The notes under the pieces were generated by a model. It did no database searches and was not told the origin of the DNA. It saw only the letters and a program-made list of their open reading frames with translations. This document shows, piece by piece, positions 52,146-60,225 of a stretch of 64,000 nt of DNA. Made by a program: the position numbers and the translations under genes. The stretch is from an uncultured Lachnospiraceae bacterium (GTDB lineage: Bacteria; Bacillota; Clostridia; Lachnospirales; Lachnospiraceae), in contig ONEK01000014.1 of assembly GCA_900316855.1 (NCBI GenBank), forward strand, positions 1 through 64,000, written 5' to 3'. How positions within the stretch are numbered: the first letter of the stretch is position 1; every line of letters begins with the position of its first letter.

Positions 52146-53627
52146 ATGCCGTTTACGTTCTATTCCGCACTGTTTCTGTGCGCGACACTGATCCTGTATT
52201 ACGTCGTACGGCGGCGCATCCGTCCGTATGTCCTTCTGGGTGCCAGCTTCGTCTACATCTGGTACCTGAGTCCTTCTGCCTGCCTGGCCCTGCTTGCAGC
52301 CATTATCTGCGTGTACTGCCTCTCCCTCGCGATCGCATCGGAATCAGGGAAGCGGGCAGCGAAACTCCTGACCGGCGCCGGCATCCTCCTCGCCGCGGCG
52401 GCACTCGTTCTGTTTAAATACGGCGCACGGATCGGTTCCGCCGTGCCGGTGCTGTCTGTCACCCCTGCGGGGCAGACGCTCCGGCGGCTCATCCTGCCGC
52501 TTGGCTTTTCCTATTATATCTTCCAGGCCATCAGCTATCTTATGGATCTGTACCGGGGGAAGGTGCAGCTCGTCCGCAATCCCTTCCTCCTCGCGCTTTA
52601 CTTCGCATACTTTCCGAAATTCATCAGCGGACCGATCGAACGGCCGGAGCAGCTCCTTACGCAGCTGCGGCAACTGCCGGATTTTCGTTTTATTACGGAG
52701 AAGCAGCTTTCACTGGCGCTGTCCGGCATGCTGTACGGATATTTCCTGAAGGTCGTCGTGGCGGACCGCCTGTCGCCTGTCACGGCTTTGATCTTTGAAT
52801 CGCCGGAGGATTTTCATCCGCTGTTCCTTGTCGTCAACATCTTTGCCTATTCCATGCAGCTGTACTGCGACTTTGCGGGCTACAGCGCCGCCGCGGCGGG
52901 AATCTCACAGCTTTTCGGCATTGAGCTCACGCAGAACTTCCGCGCGCCGTATTTTGCCCTGTCCATTACGGAATTCTGGAAAAGGTGGCACATCTCGCTG
53001 AGCTCCTGGCTCATGGACTACATTTACATACCGCTGGGCGGCAGCCGCAGGGGCATCCGTGTAAAGCGCCGGAACCTCTTCCTGGTGTTCCTCGTATCCG
53101 GCTTCTGGCATGGCAACGGCGTGAAATATATTGCCTGGGGCATGCTGCACGGCCTGTACCTGATCGCGGAAACCTTCCGGAGCCATCCCGGGAAGAAGCC
53201 GGCCGTAACCGGCAGCAGGTACTCCGGCGCCAGGCGGTTTTCACTGGGGTCGAACCTCGCAAGGCTCCGCGTATTCTGCCTCACGTCCGCCGGCTGGTTC
53301 CTGTTCGGCATTTCTTCGCTCCGGGCGGGGGTCCGGTATTCGCTTGACCTGCTGCACGGCTGGGGGAATGCCGCCGCGCTCCATGAGGGCTTTGTCCTGC
53401 TCGGGGTTGACGTATCCGACCTTGTGCTGATCCTGCTTGTTGTGCTTACGGTCTTTCTCATGGACCTGCTCTCGTATGTGCACGGCTGCACGTTCGGCGA
53501 GGCGCTGCTTCAATGGAAGTGCGTGCCGCGGTATCTGGTTCTGTACGGACTCATTGCGGCCATATTCGTGTTCGGCATTTACGGCGGGACAGGAGACGCG
53601 GGGAAATTCATCTACATGGACTTCTGA
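52146..53627 (+). CDS. MBOAT family membrane O-acyltransferase (AlgI/DltB-like), copy 2
   Basis: 493 residues, polytopic. FWKRWHISLSSWLMDYIYI, PLGGSR, SGFWHGNG with His322 and GMLHGLY are the MBOAT motifs; the N-terminal PFTFYSALFLCAT is that of AlgI-like proteins. ATG 52146 follows GGAAGGGAGCCT. It is paired with the SGNH-like gene at 53676 as in copy 1, but the two copies are clearly diverged, so they likely modify different glycans or use different donors. Confidence 0.9.
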   Translation: MPFTFYSALFLCATLILYYVVRRRIRPYVLLGASFVYIWYLSPSACLALLAAIICVYCLSLAIASESGKRAAKLLTGAGILLAAAALVLFKYGARIGSAVPVLSVTPAGQTLRRLILPLGFSYYIFQAISYLMDLYRGKVQLVRNPFLLALYFAYFPKFISGPIERPEQLLTQLRQLPDFRFITEKQLSLALSGMLYGYFLKVVVADRLSPVTALIFESPEDFHPLFLVVNIFAYSMQLYCDFAGYSAAAAGISQLFGIELTQNFRAPYFALSITEFWKRWHISLSSWLMDYIYIPLGGSRRGIRVKRRNLFLVFLVSGFWHGNGVKYIAWGMLHGLYLIAETFRSHPGKKPAVTGSRYSGARRFSLGSNLARLRVFCLTSAGWFLFGISSLRAGVRYSLDLLHGWGNAAALHEGFVLLGVDVSDLVLILLVVLTVFLMDLLSYVHGCTFGEALLQWKCVPRYLVLYGLIAAIFVFGIYGGTGDAGKFIYMDF

Positions 53628-53675
53628 CGCGGTAAAGCGGCTACGGACGGCCGCTCCGGATCGGAAAGGAGAGCA

Positions 53676-54710
53676 ATGCGGATTCCTGACAGGAAAATTC
53701 TATACCGGCGCGGCCTTCAGCTGCTGTTCATCCTGCTGACCCTGGGAACGCTTGTGTTTCTGGACCAGGTGCTGAGCTTTAAGTCCGGCCACGGCATCGA
53801 CCAGGCGAGAGGCCTGTACGCGCAGCCGCGCAACACGGTCGACGTCGTTCTCATGGGCTCGAGTCATATTCACTGCGACGTCAACACAGGTCTTCTGTGG
53901 GAACAGGAGGGAATTGCCGCCTATGATTACAGCGCGGCCGAGCAGCCGCTCTGGATCACCTACCATTACCTGAAGGAATTCTGCCGTTACCAGGACCCGA
54001 AGGTCGTGGTTCTCGATCTCTACAGCCCGGCGAGGTTCAAGGACAACTACCAGTACCAGTGGCTGCATGAGAGCCTCAACGGCATGCGGCCCTCGCTGAA
54101 CCGCCTGCAGATGCTGCTGACGTCCTGCGAGCCGGACCGCCTGCAGGAATTCTATCCTCCGTTCGTCAACTATCACAGCCGCTATGACGAGCTTGCGCGG
54201 GAGGACTGGCTGTATCCCTTCACGTGGAAGCGGGACCTTCGAAGCTTCAAGGGCTTCACGCCCTATTTCGAGGTGAGCCCCCAGACGCGTCCTGTCCTCA
54301 CAGAGGAAACAAGCGGCGGCCTCACGGTGAAGTCCGCGGATTATCTGCAGAAGATCATGGATTACTGCAGGGAGCGGGAGATTCAGCTGTTCCTCATCGT
54401 GACGCCCTATGTAACAATCGAGAGCGACCAGAGGGTCTATAACCGCATCGAGGAGATTGCGCAGCAGAACGGCCTCGCCTTCCACAGTGCCTACTACCAT
54501 TACGACACCATGAGTCTCGACTTTGAAAACGACTTCAGCGACGATTCGCACCTCAATTACCGGGGTGCCCGCAAATTCACGGAGCACCTGTGCAGCCAGC
54601 TGAAGGCGCGCTATGACCTGCCGGATCACCGCGGCGATCCCCGCTATTCCTCCTGGGACGACAACGCGGCCAAAATCCGCGGCGAGATCGCTCTTCACGA
54701 GAGATCGTAA
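53676..54710 (+). CDS. SGNH-like / DltD-AlgX-like acylation partner protein, copy 2
   Basis: 344 residues, with an N-terminal membrane segment (about 13-32) and the bulk predicted outside. VVLMGSSHIHCDVNTG is the GxSH block, FLIVTPYVTIES an internal strand, and SDDSHLNYRGARKFTEHL the C-terminal DxxH block. ATG 53676 follows GGAAAGGAGAGCA, 48 bases after the MBOAT gene. It resembles copy 1 in layout and motifs more than in sequence. The hairpin array begins 11 bases after its stop. Confidence 0.75.
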   Translation: MRIPDRKILYRRGLQLLFILLTLGTLVFLDQVLSFKSGHGIDQARGLYAQPRNTVDVVLMGSSHIHCDVNTGLLWEQEGIAAYDYSAAEQPLWITYHYLKEFCRYQDPKVVVLDLYSPARFKDNYQYQWLHESLNGMRPSLNRLQMLLTSCEPDRLQEFYPPFVNYHSRYDELAREDWLYPFTWKRDLRSFKGFTPYFEVSPQTRPVLTEETSGGLTVKSADYLQKIMDYCREREIQLFLIVTPYVTIESDQRVYNRIEEIAQQNGLAFHSAYYHYDTMSLDFENDFSDDSHLNYRGARKFTEHLCSQLKARYDLPDHRGDPRYSSWDDNAAKIRGEIALHERS

Positions 54711-54721
54711 TAATTTTGACG

Positions 54722-55419
54722 CCCCTCAATTCGCATTTCCGCGGTGTTTCACACCGCTTCATGCTCATTGAGGGGCCCCGACACACATTGTTTTTGTTTT
54801 GATTACGAATTGCTCCGCTGCTGCGCAGCTCTCGCAATTCACCCCTTCAATTCGCATTTTCGCGGTGTTTCACACCGCTTCATGCTCATTGAGGGGCTCC
54901 AACACACATTGTTTTTGTTTTGATTACGAATTGCTCCGCTGCTGCGCAGCTTTCGCAATTCACCCCCTTCAATTCGCATTTTCGCGGTGTTTCACACCGC
55001 TTCATGCTCATTGCGGGGCTCCAACACACATTTTTTTGTTTTGATTACGAATTGCTCCGCTGCTGCGCAGCTTTCGCAATTCACCCCCCTCAATTCGCAT
55101 TTTCGCGGTGTTTCACACCGCTTCATGCTCATTTCACACCGCTTCATGCTCATTGCGTTCATTGCTTTATAGTTTTGATTACGAATTGCTCCGCTGCTGC
55201 GCAGCTTTCGCAATTCACCCCCGCAATTCGCATTTCCGCGGTGTTCCACACCGCTTCATGCTCATTGAGGGGCTCCAACACACATTGTTTTTGTTTTGAT
55301 TACGAATTGCTCCGCTGCTGCGCAGCTTTCGCAATTCACCCCCCTCAATTCGCATTTTCGCGGTGTTTCACACCGCTTCATGCTCAGTGTTTCACACCGC
55401 TTCATGCTCATTGCGGGGC
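54722..55419. repeat. Tandem array of nested hairpins (about 120-base unit)
   Basis: Two modules alternate. Module A, GAATTGC..GCTGC/GCAGC..GCAATTC preceded by GATTAC, is at 54807-54840, 54928-54961, 55049-55082, 55183-55216 and 55304-55337. Module B occurs six times from 54722; its nested stems are CCCCTCAAT/ATTGAGGGG, GCAT/ATGC and GCGGTG/CACCGC. The fourth and sixth B copies carry an internal duplication of about 21 bases (TTTCACACCGCTTCATGCTC). GTTTTTGTTTT-like linkers join most units. Reading frames through it are by-products. Confidence 0.9.
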
Positions 55420-55482
55420 GTGTCAGGAGTACAATACCCCGCATTCAGGCAAGCCTGATGCGGGGTATTGTGTTCCTGACAC
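55420..55482. terminator. Bidirectional terminator between array and prs
   Basis: GTGTCAGGA..ACAATACCCCGCAT..TCAGGC pairs with GCCTGA..TGCGGGGTATTGT..TCCTGACAC, nearly 30 bp with few mismatches. It ends 6 bases from the prs stop codon, so it most likely ends prs on the minus strand. Confidence 0.8.
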
Positions 55483-55487
55483 TGTAA

Positions 55488-56714
55488 TCAAAATTCTGTC
55501 TGATCGAATTCCTGCTGCTCGAATTCCGTCTGCTCGTGGCGGTTGATCTTCGCGAGCAGCTCATGAATCTTGCTGGTCGAGGTCGTGGCGTCGTTGATGG
55601 AGGCGTCGTGGTTGAAGAAGTCGATGATCGTTGCCATGAACTTCGAGTAATCGGCGGAGTGGTACCAGCTGCGGGTCTCCAGCTCCGGGGGCAGGTACGT
55701 GAGGTTCGAGGTGATGATGAGGTCGAAGTCGCCGTTTTCGTATGCCTTGTCGAAGGCCTCGAGGCCGTCCGTGAACAGGCCGAACGTGGTGCACAGGAAT
55801 ACGTGCCGCGCGTTCATGTCCTTGAGCTGTCTTGCGGTATCCAGGATGGAGCCGCCCGAGGAAATCATATCGTCCATGACGATGACGTCCTTGCCCGCAA
55901 GGTCTGTACCCAGGAATTCATGGGCGACGATCGGGTTCTTCCCGTTCACGATGCGGGAATAATCCCGCCTCTTGTAAAACATGCCGGTATCCGCGCCGAC
56001 GACGTTGGCGAAATAGATCGCGCGGTCGAGCGCGCCCTCATCCGGACTGATGACGACGAAGTGGTCCTTGTCGAGGATGATATCTGGATAGCTGTGGCAG
56101 ATGACACGCAGGAACTGATACGGCGAGATGAAATTGTCGAAGCCGGACAGAGGCGCGACATTCTGAATCCGCGGATCGTGCGCGTCGAATGTGATGAAGC
56201 CGTCGACGCCCATGTCGATGAGCTCGCGCAGCATCAGCGACGCGTCGAGCGATTCCCTGCCGGACCTCTTGTGCTGGCGTCCCTCATACAGGAAGGGCAT
56301 GATCACGGTGAGCCGGGCTGCCTTGCCGTTGATGGCGGCAATGATCCGCTTCAGATCCTGGAAGTGATCGTCGGGCGACATATGATTCGTGAAGCCGTTG
56401 ATGGTGTAGGTCAGGGAATGATTCGTCACGTCGGTCAGGATGTAGATGTCCTTGCCGCGCGCGGAGTCAAGCACAACGCCCTTCCCCTCTCCAGTTCCGA
56501 AGCGGACGGTTTCGGTATGCATCCGGTAGTCGCCGCGCACATATCCGCCGAACGCGGGATCGTTCTTCACGACGCTGTCGTACTGCTGCCGGAATGATAC
56601 GAGATAGCTGTTGACCTTTTCACCCATCTCCTCTGCCGACGGCATGACGATCAGTTCCAGGGGCGCAACCGGAATTCTGCGTTCCAGCTGCTGGTGAAGC
56701 TCTAATTCAGACAT
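55488..56714 (-). CDS. prs: Ribose-phosphate pyrophosphokinase, long clostridial form
   Basis: 408 residues, longer than the usual 310-320. Two phosphoribosyltransferase-like domains are present: FDAHDPRIQ in the first half and the PRPP-binding VIVMDDMISSGGSILDTAR in the second. An N-terminal extension and a C-terminal tail with EQTEF-EQQEF-DQTEF pentapeptide repeats are extra. It makes PRPP from ribose 5-phosphate and ATP, for nucleotide and histidine synthesis. CTTCCTCC-type Shine-Dalgarno (GGGAGGAATCC on the minus strand) precedes the start. Confidence 0.9.
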   Translation of the reverse strand: MSELELHQQLERRIPVAPLELIVMPSAEEMGEKVNSYLVSFRQQYDSVVKNDPAFGGYVRGDYRMHTETVRFGTGEGKGVVLDSARGKDIYILTDVTNHSLTYTINGFTNHMSPDDHFQDLKRIIAAINGKAARLTVIMPFLYEGRQHKRSGRESLDASLMLRELIDMGVDGFITFDAHDPRIQNVAPLSGFDNFISPYQFLRVICHSYPDIILDKDHFVVISPDEGALDRAIYFANVVGADTGMFYKRRDYSRIVNGKNPIVAHEFLGTDLAGKDVIVMDDMISSGGSILDTARQLKDMNARHVFLCTTFGLFTDGLEAFDKAYENGDFDLIITSNLTYLPPELETRSWYHSADYSKFMATIIDFFNHDASINDATTSTSKIHELLAKINRHEQTEFEQQEFDQTEF

Positions 56715-56918
56715 GGATTCCTCCCTTGTGGTGGGGTTTACAGAGTTCTGAAACCTGCTGTGCTGCCCGGGGCGAGAAGGGAAGAGGGTGCCGCGCGATA
56801 TTTCATGAACAAGGCGTCCCTTTGCTTCACACCCTTTGATTATGTACAGATTCCAGCTTATACAATTCCGCTGTCAATTGTAATGATCCCGGGATGCATT
56901 CGCAAGTGCCGATGTGGT

Positions 56919-56931
56919 ACAATCAGTTGCA
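56919..56931 (+). promoter_or_regulatory. Extended -10 promoter candidate of der
   Basis: TGTGG-TACAAT contains TGG-TACAAT, an extended -10; no -35 is clear. The 278-base gap 56715-56992 otherwise shows AT-rich promoter-like sequence around 56850-56880 and no gene. Confidence 0.4.
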
Positions 56932-56992
56932 TGCGGCCATGGGCTGCAGCCATGGGAAAACCGCGGAAAGCATTGCAGAACAGGAATGATCT

Positions 56993-58339
56993 ATGTCAAA
57001 GAAAACAAAACCGATTGTGGCCATCGTTGGACGTCCGAACGTGGGGAAATCCACCCTGTTCAACGCGATCGCCGGTGAGAAGATTTCCATCGTGGAGGAT
57101 ACGCCGGGTGTGACGCGCGACAGGATTTACGCCGACTGCTCGTGGCTGAATCATGAATTCATGTTAATTGATACCGGCGGAATCGAGCCGGACTCGAAGG
57201 ACGTCATTCTGTCCCGGATGCGCGAGCAGGCACAGGCTGCCATCGAGATGGCGGACGTCATTATTTTCCTCGTGGATCTTCAGAGCGGCGTCCAGGACGC
57301 GGACTCCCAGGTTGCGGAGATGCTGCGGAGATCCCGCAAGCCCGTCGTGCTCACCGTCAACAAGGTGGACAGGCCTGAGGCTATGGAGGCCGATGTTTAC
57401 GAGTTCTACAACCTCGGCATCGGCGACCCGCAGCCTGTCTCCTCCGTCAACAAAACAGGACTCGGCGACCTGCTCGACGAGGTCTGCGCAAATTTCCCGG
57501 ATACGGCGGCGGACGAGGGCGAAGATGACGCTGTGCGCGTTGCCATCATCGGCAAGCCGAACGTCGGCAAATCCTCCATCGTCAACCGCCTCATCGGCGA
57601 GAACCGCGTCATCGTCTCCGATGTGGCAGGCACGACACGGGATGCCATTGATACGCGTGTCACGCATAAGGGCCGCGAGTACGTCTTCATCGATACCGCC
57701 GGGCTTCGCAGGAAGAACAAAATTTCCGAAAATCTCGAGCGCTACATGATCCTGCGCGCCGTCGGCGCCGTGGAGCGTTCCGATATCGCAATCCTCGTCA
57801 TCAGCGCCAAGGAGGGCGTGACGGAGCAGGACGCCAAGATCGCCGGCATTGCGCACGATCGCGGCAAGGCCATCATCATCGCGGTCAACAAGTGGGACGC
57901 CATCGTCAAGGACAACAAGACGATGCAGGAATTCACGAACAGGGTGCGTCAGGTCCTGTCGTTCATCCCCTATGCCGAGATCATCTTCATCTCGGCGAAG
58001 ACAGGGCAGCGGATCGGGCAGATCTACGAGGCGGTCGACATTGTTTCCGCGAACCAGAACATGCGGATCCAGACCGGGGTCCTCAACGAGATCATCAATC
58101 AGGCCGCTGTCATGCAGCAGCCGCCGTCCGACAAGGGGAAGATGCTGAAGATCTTCTACGCGACGCAGGCTTCCGTCAAGCCGCCGACGTTCGTGTTCTT
58201 CGTAAATTACAAATACCTGTTCCACTTCTCCTATCAGCGCTACATGGAGAACCAGATCCGCGACACGTTCGGTTTCCGCGGAACGCCGATCCGCTTCATC
58301 GTAAGGGAGCGTGACGCTCAGACGGGGAAGAACAGATAA
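56993..58339 (+). CDS. der: Ribosome-associated GTPase Der (EngA)
   Basis: 448 residues with two G domains. First: GRPNVGKST, DTPGVTRDR, DTGGIEPD, NKVDRPE. Second: GKPNVGKSS, DTAGLRRK, VNKWDAI. A KH-like C-terminal domain follows (about 350-440). It is needed for 50S subunit maturation. Start ATG 56993 has AACAGGAATGATCT upstream, a modest site. Confidence 0.97.
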   Translation: MSKKTKPIVAIVGRPNVGKSTLFNAIAGEKISIVEDTPGVTRDRIYADCSWLNHEFMLIDTGGIEPDSKDVILSRMREQAQAAIEMADVIIFLVDLQSGVQDADSQVAEMLRRSRKPVVLTVNKVDRPEAMEADVYEFYNLGIGDPQPVSSVNKTGLGDLLDEVCANFPDTAADEGEDDAVRVAIIGKPNVGKSSIVNRLIGENRVIVSDVAGTTRDAIDTRVTHKGREYVFIDTAGLRRKNKISENLERYMILRAVGAVERSDIAILVISAKEGVTEQDAKIAGIAHDRGKAIIIAVNKWDAIVKDNKTMQEFTNRVRQVLSFIPYAEIIFISAKTGQRIGQIYEAVDIVSANQNMRIQTGVLNEIINQAAVMQQPPSDKGKMLKIFYATQASVKPPTFVFFVNYKYLFHFSYQRYMENQIRDTFGFRGTPIRFIVRERDAQTGKNR

Positions 58340-58364
58340 ATCAGGAAAGCTTCGGGATAATAGT

Positions 58365-59021
58365 ATGGAAAGATTGATCTGTCTTATCATCGGCTATGCC
58401 TTCGGTCTGATCCAGTCGGCCTACCTTGTCGGGAAGACGAAGGGAATTGATATTCGCGAGAAGGGCTCCGGCAACGCCGGTACGACGAACGCCATGCGCG
58501 TCATGGGTACGAAGGCGGGCCTTGCCGTATTCTTCATGGACACGGCCAAGGCACTGGCTGCCCTCATTCTTGTGACGCTCCTTTACGCTAAGACGCACCC
58601 GGAGATCATCTATCTCCTGAAGGTTTATACGCTGGCAGGCCTCGTCCTCGGCCATGACTATCCGTTCTACATGCATTTCCGCGGAGGGAAGGGCGTTGCC
58701 GTCATCGCCGGCTTCGTTCTGGCGTTTCACTGGACATTTCTTGTGACCGCCGTTATAGTGTTTTTCGTTCCGTTCCTGCTGACGCATTACGTCTCGCTGG
58801 GCTCGCTCCTTCTGTATACGTCCTGCCTGGTACTCATGGTCATCGAGGGACAGCTCGGTGTCTACGCGCCGGCGTCGCAGGCCGTACTCATGGAAATGTA
58901 TCTCATCATGGGCGCGCTGGTCGTCATGGCCTATACGAAGCACCGCGCGAACATCAGCCGCCTCCTTCACGGCACGGAGCGCAGAACCTACCTGTTCCAC
59001 TCAGACCGGAACTCGAAGTGA
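58365..59021 (+). CDS. plsY: Glycerol-3-phosphate acyltransferase PlsY
   Basis: 218 residues, several membrane helices. The catalytic loops GIDIREKGSGNAGTTNAMR, GHDYPFYMHFRGGKGVA and YTKHRANISRLLHGTE are complete. It moves the acyl group from acyl phosphate (made by PlsX) to glycerol-3-phosphate (made by GpsA). ATG 58365 fits the conserved MERLICLIIGYAFG start; the in-frame ATG at 58311 lies inside der. Only a weak ribosome-binding site is visible. Confidence 0.95.
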   Translation: MERLICLIIGYAFGLIQSAYLVGKTKGIDIREKGSGNAGTTNAMRVMGTKAGLAVFFMDTAKALAALILVTLLYAKTHPEIIYLLKVYTLAGLVLGHDYPFYMHFRGGKGVAVIAGFVLAFHWTFLVTAVIVFFVPFLLTHYVSLGSLLLYTSCLVLMVIEGQLGVYAPASQAVLMEMYLIMGALVVMAYTKHRANISRLLHGTERRTYLFHSDRNSK

Positions 59022-59067
59022 CGCGGAGCAGAAACAGCGGATGCCGTCTGCCTTCCGGATGTTTGCA

Positions 59068-59109
59068 GAATTGCGGAAGCAGCGAAGCTGCGAAGCTGCG
59101 AAGCAATTC
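59068..59109. repeat. Solo copy of the GTAATC-type hairpin before gpsA
   Basis: GAATTGC/GCAATTC outer stem with GCGAAGCT repeats inside, followed by GTATG. It matches module A of the 54.8-55.3 kb array in reverse complement. The gap 59022-59194 holds this and the gpsA promoter. Confidence 0.7.
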
Positions 59110-59137
59110 GTATGTCATTTTGCTTTGAAAAATACTT

Positions 59138-59166
59138 TTGACACCTTAATCTTAATTACCTTATGA
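59138..59166 (+). promoter_or_regulatory. Promoter of gpsA
   Basis: TTGACA (59138-59143), 17-base spacer, TTATGA (59161-59166). Confidence 0.6.
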
Positions 59167-59194
59167 GAGAACGAACGGAAAGGAATCATATAGT

Positions 59195-60205
59195 ATGGCG
59201 AAAATCGGTATGATCGGTGCCGGCTCCTGGGGAACCGCCCTCACGTATGAGCTGTCCGGAAACCTGCACGACCTCACAATCTGGTCCATCGCACAGGATG
59301 AGGTGGACATGATCAACACCTTCCATGAGCAGAGGGTCAAGCTCCCCGGAACGATTCTGCCGCAGAACGTACGTGCGACGACAGACCTTGGCGAAGCGAT
59401 CCGGGGGAAGGATGTTCTGGTCCTTGCCGTACCTTCCCCGTTTACGAGGAGCACCGCAAGGAGCATGGCTTCCTTCGTCACGGAGGGACAGCTCATTGTC
59501 TCCGTCGCCAAGGGCATTGAGGAGAATACGCTCAAAACCCTGACAGAGATCATTGAGGAGGAAATTCCGCAGGCGAAGACCGCGGTTCTGTGCGGACCCA
59601 CGCACGCGGAGGAAGTGGGAAAGGGCCTTCCCACGGCCATTGTGGCAGGCTCGGCCAGCGAGAAGACCGCCCGCTATGTACAGGATATTTTCATGACGCG
59701 GGTGTTCCGCGTCTATACGAGCCCCGATGTTCTTGGTATGCAGATCGGGGCTGCGCTTAAAAACGTCGTCGCGCTCGCTGCCGGCATCGCCGACGGCCTC
59801 GGCTATGGAGACAATACGAAGGCGGCGCTCATTACCAGGGGAATTGCCGAGATTTCAAGGCTTGGAATCGCCGCGGGAGGAAGGGCTGAGACGTTCTCGG
59901 GCCTGACCGGCATCGGTGACCTCATCGTCACGTGCGCCTCCATGCATTCGCGCAACCGCAGGGCCGGCATTCTCATCGGACAGGGGAAGACCCCCGACGA
60001 ATCCATGAAGGAGGTACAGCAGGTAGTCGAGGGCGTCTATTCCGCCCACGCCGCGAAGCAGATGGGGGAGAAGTACCGCGTCGAGACACCGATCATCGAT
60101 GAGGTCTACGCCATCCTGGAGGAGGGCAGGGACCCGAGGGACGCGGTGGCAGGCCTCATGCTGCGTGACAAGAAGACGGAGAATAACCTTAGCTGGGAGT
60201 CCTGA
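59195..60205 (+). CDS. gpsA: Glycerol-3-phosphate dehydrogenase [NAD(P)+]
   Basis: 336 residues. The Rossmann start IGMIGAGSWGTAL, VSVAKGIEENTLKTL, CGPTHAEEV, KNVVALAAGIADGLGYGDNT with the catalytic Lys, and GRAETFSGLTGIGDLIVTC are diagnostic. It reduces dihydroxyacetone phosphate to glycerol-3-phosphate for PlsY. ATG 59195 follows GGAAAGGAATC. tyrS follows after 20 bases. Confidence 0.97.
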   Translation: MAKIGMIGAGSWGTALTYELSGNLHDLTIWSIAQDEVDMINTFHEQRVKLPGTILPQNVRATTDLGEAIRGKDVLVLAVPSPFTRSTARSMASFVTEGQLIVSVAKGIEENTLKTLTEIIEEEIPQAKTAVLCGPTHAEEVGKGLPTAIVAGSASEKTARYVQDIFMTRVFRVYTSPDVLGMQIGAALKNVVALAAGIADGLGYGDNTKAALITRGIAEISRLGIAAGGRAETFSGLTGIGDLIVTCASMHSRNRRAGILIGQGKTPDESMKEVQQVVEGVYSAHAAKQMGEKYRVETPIIDEVYAILEEGRDPRDAVAGLMLRDKKTENNLSWES

Positions 60206-60225
60206 ACGAAAGGATTGTGAAGATT

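Noticed and set aside
54722..55419. CRISPR array
   Set aside because: Units are contiguous long palindromic repeats with repeated linkers, not short repeats with unique spacers, and no cas gene is present.
54799..55546. Overlapping open frames of about 60-208 codons through the repeat array
   Set aside because: They merely translate the same repeated unit (the sequence ...NCSAAAQLSQF... recurs), have no ribosome-binding site, and run in several frames on both strands.
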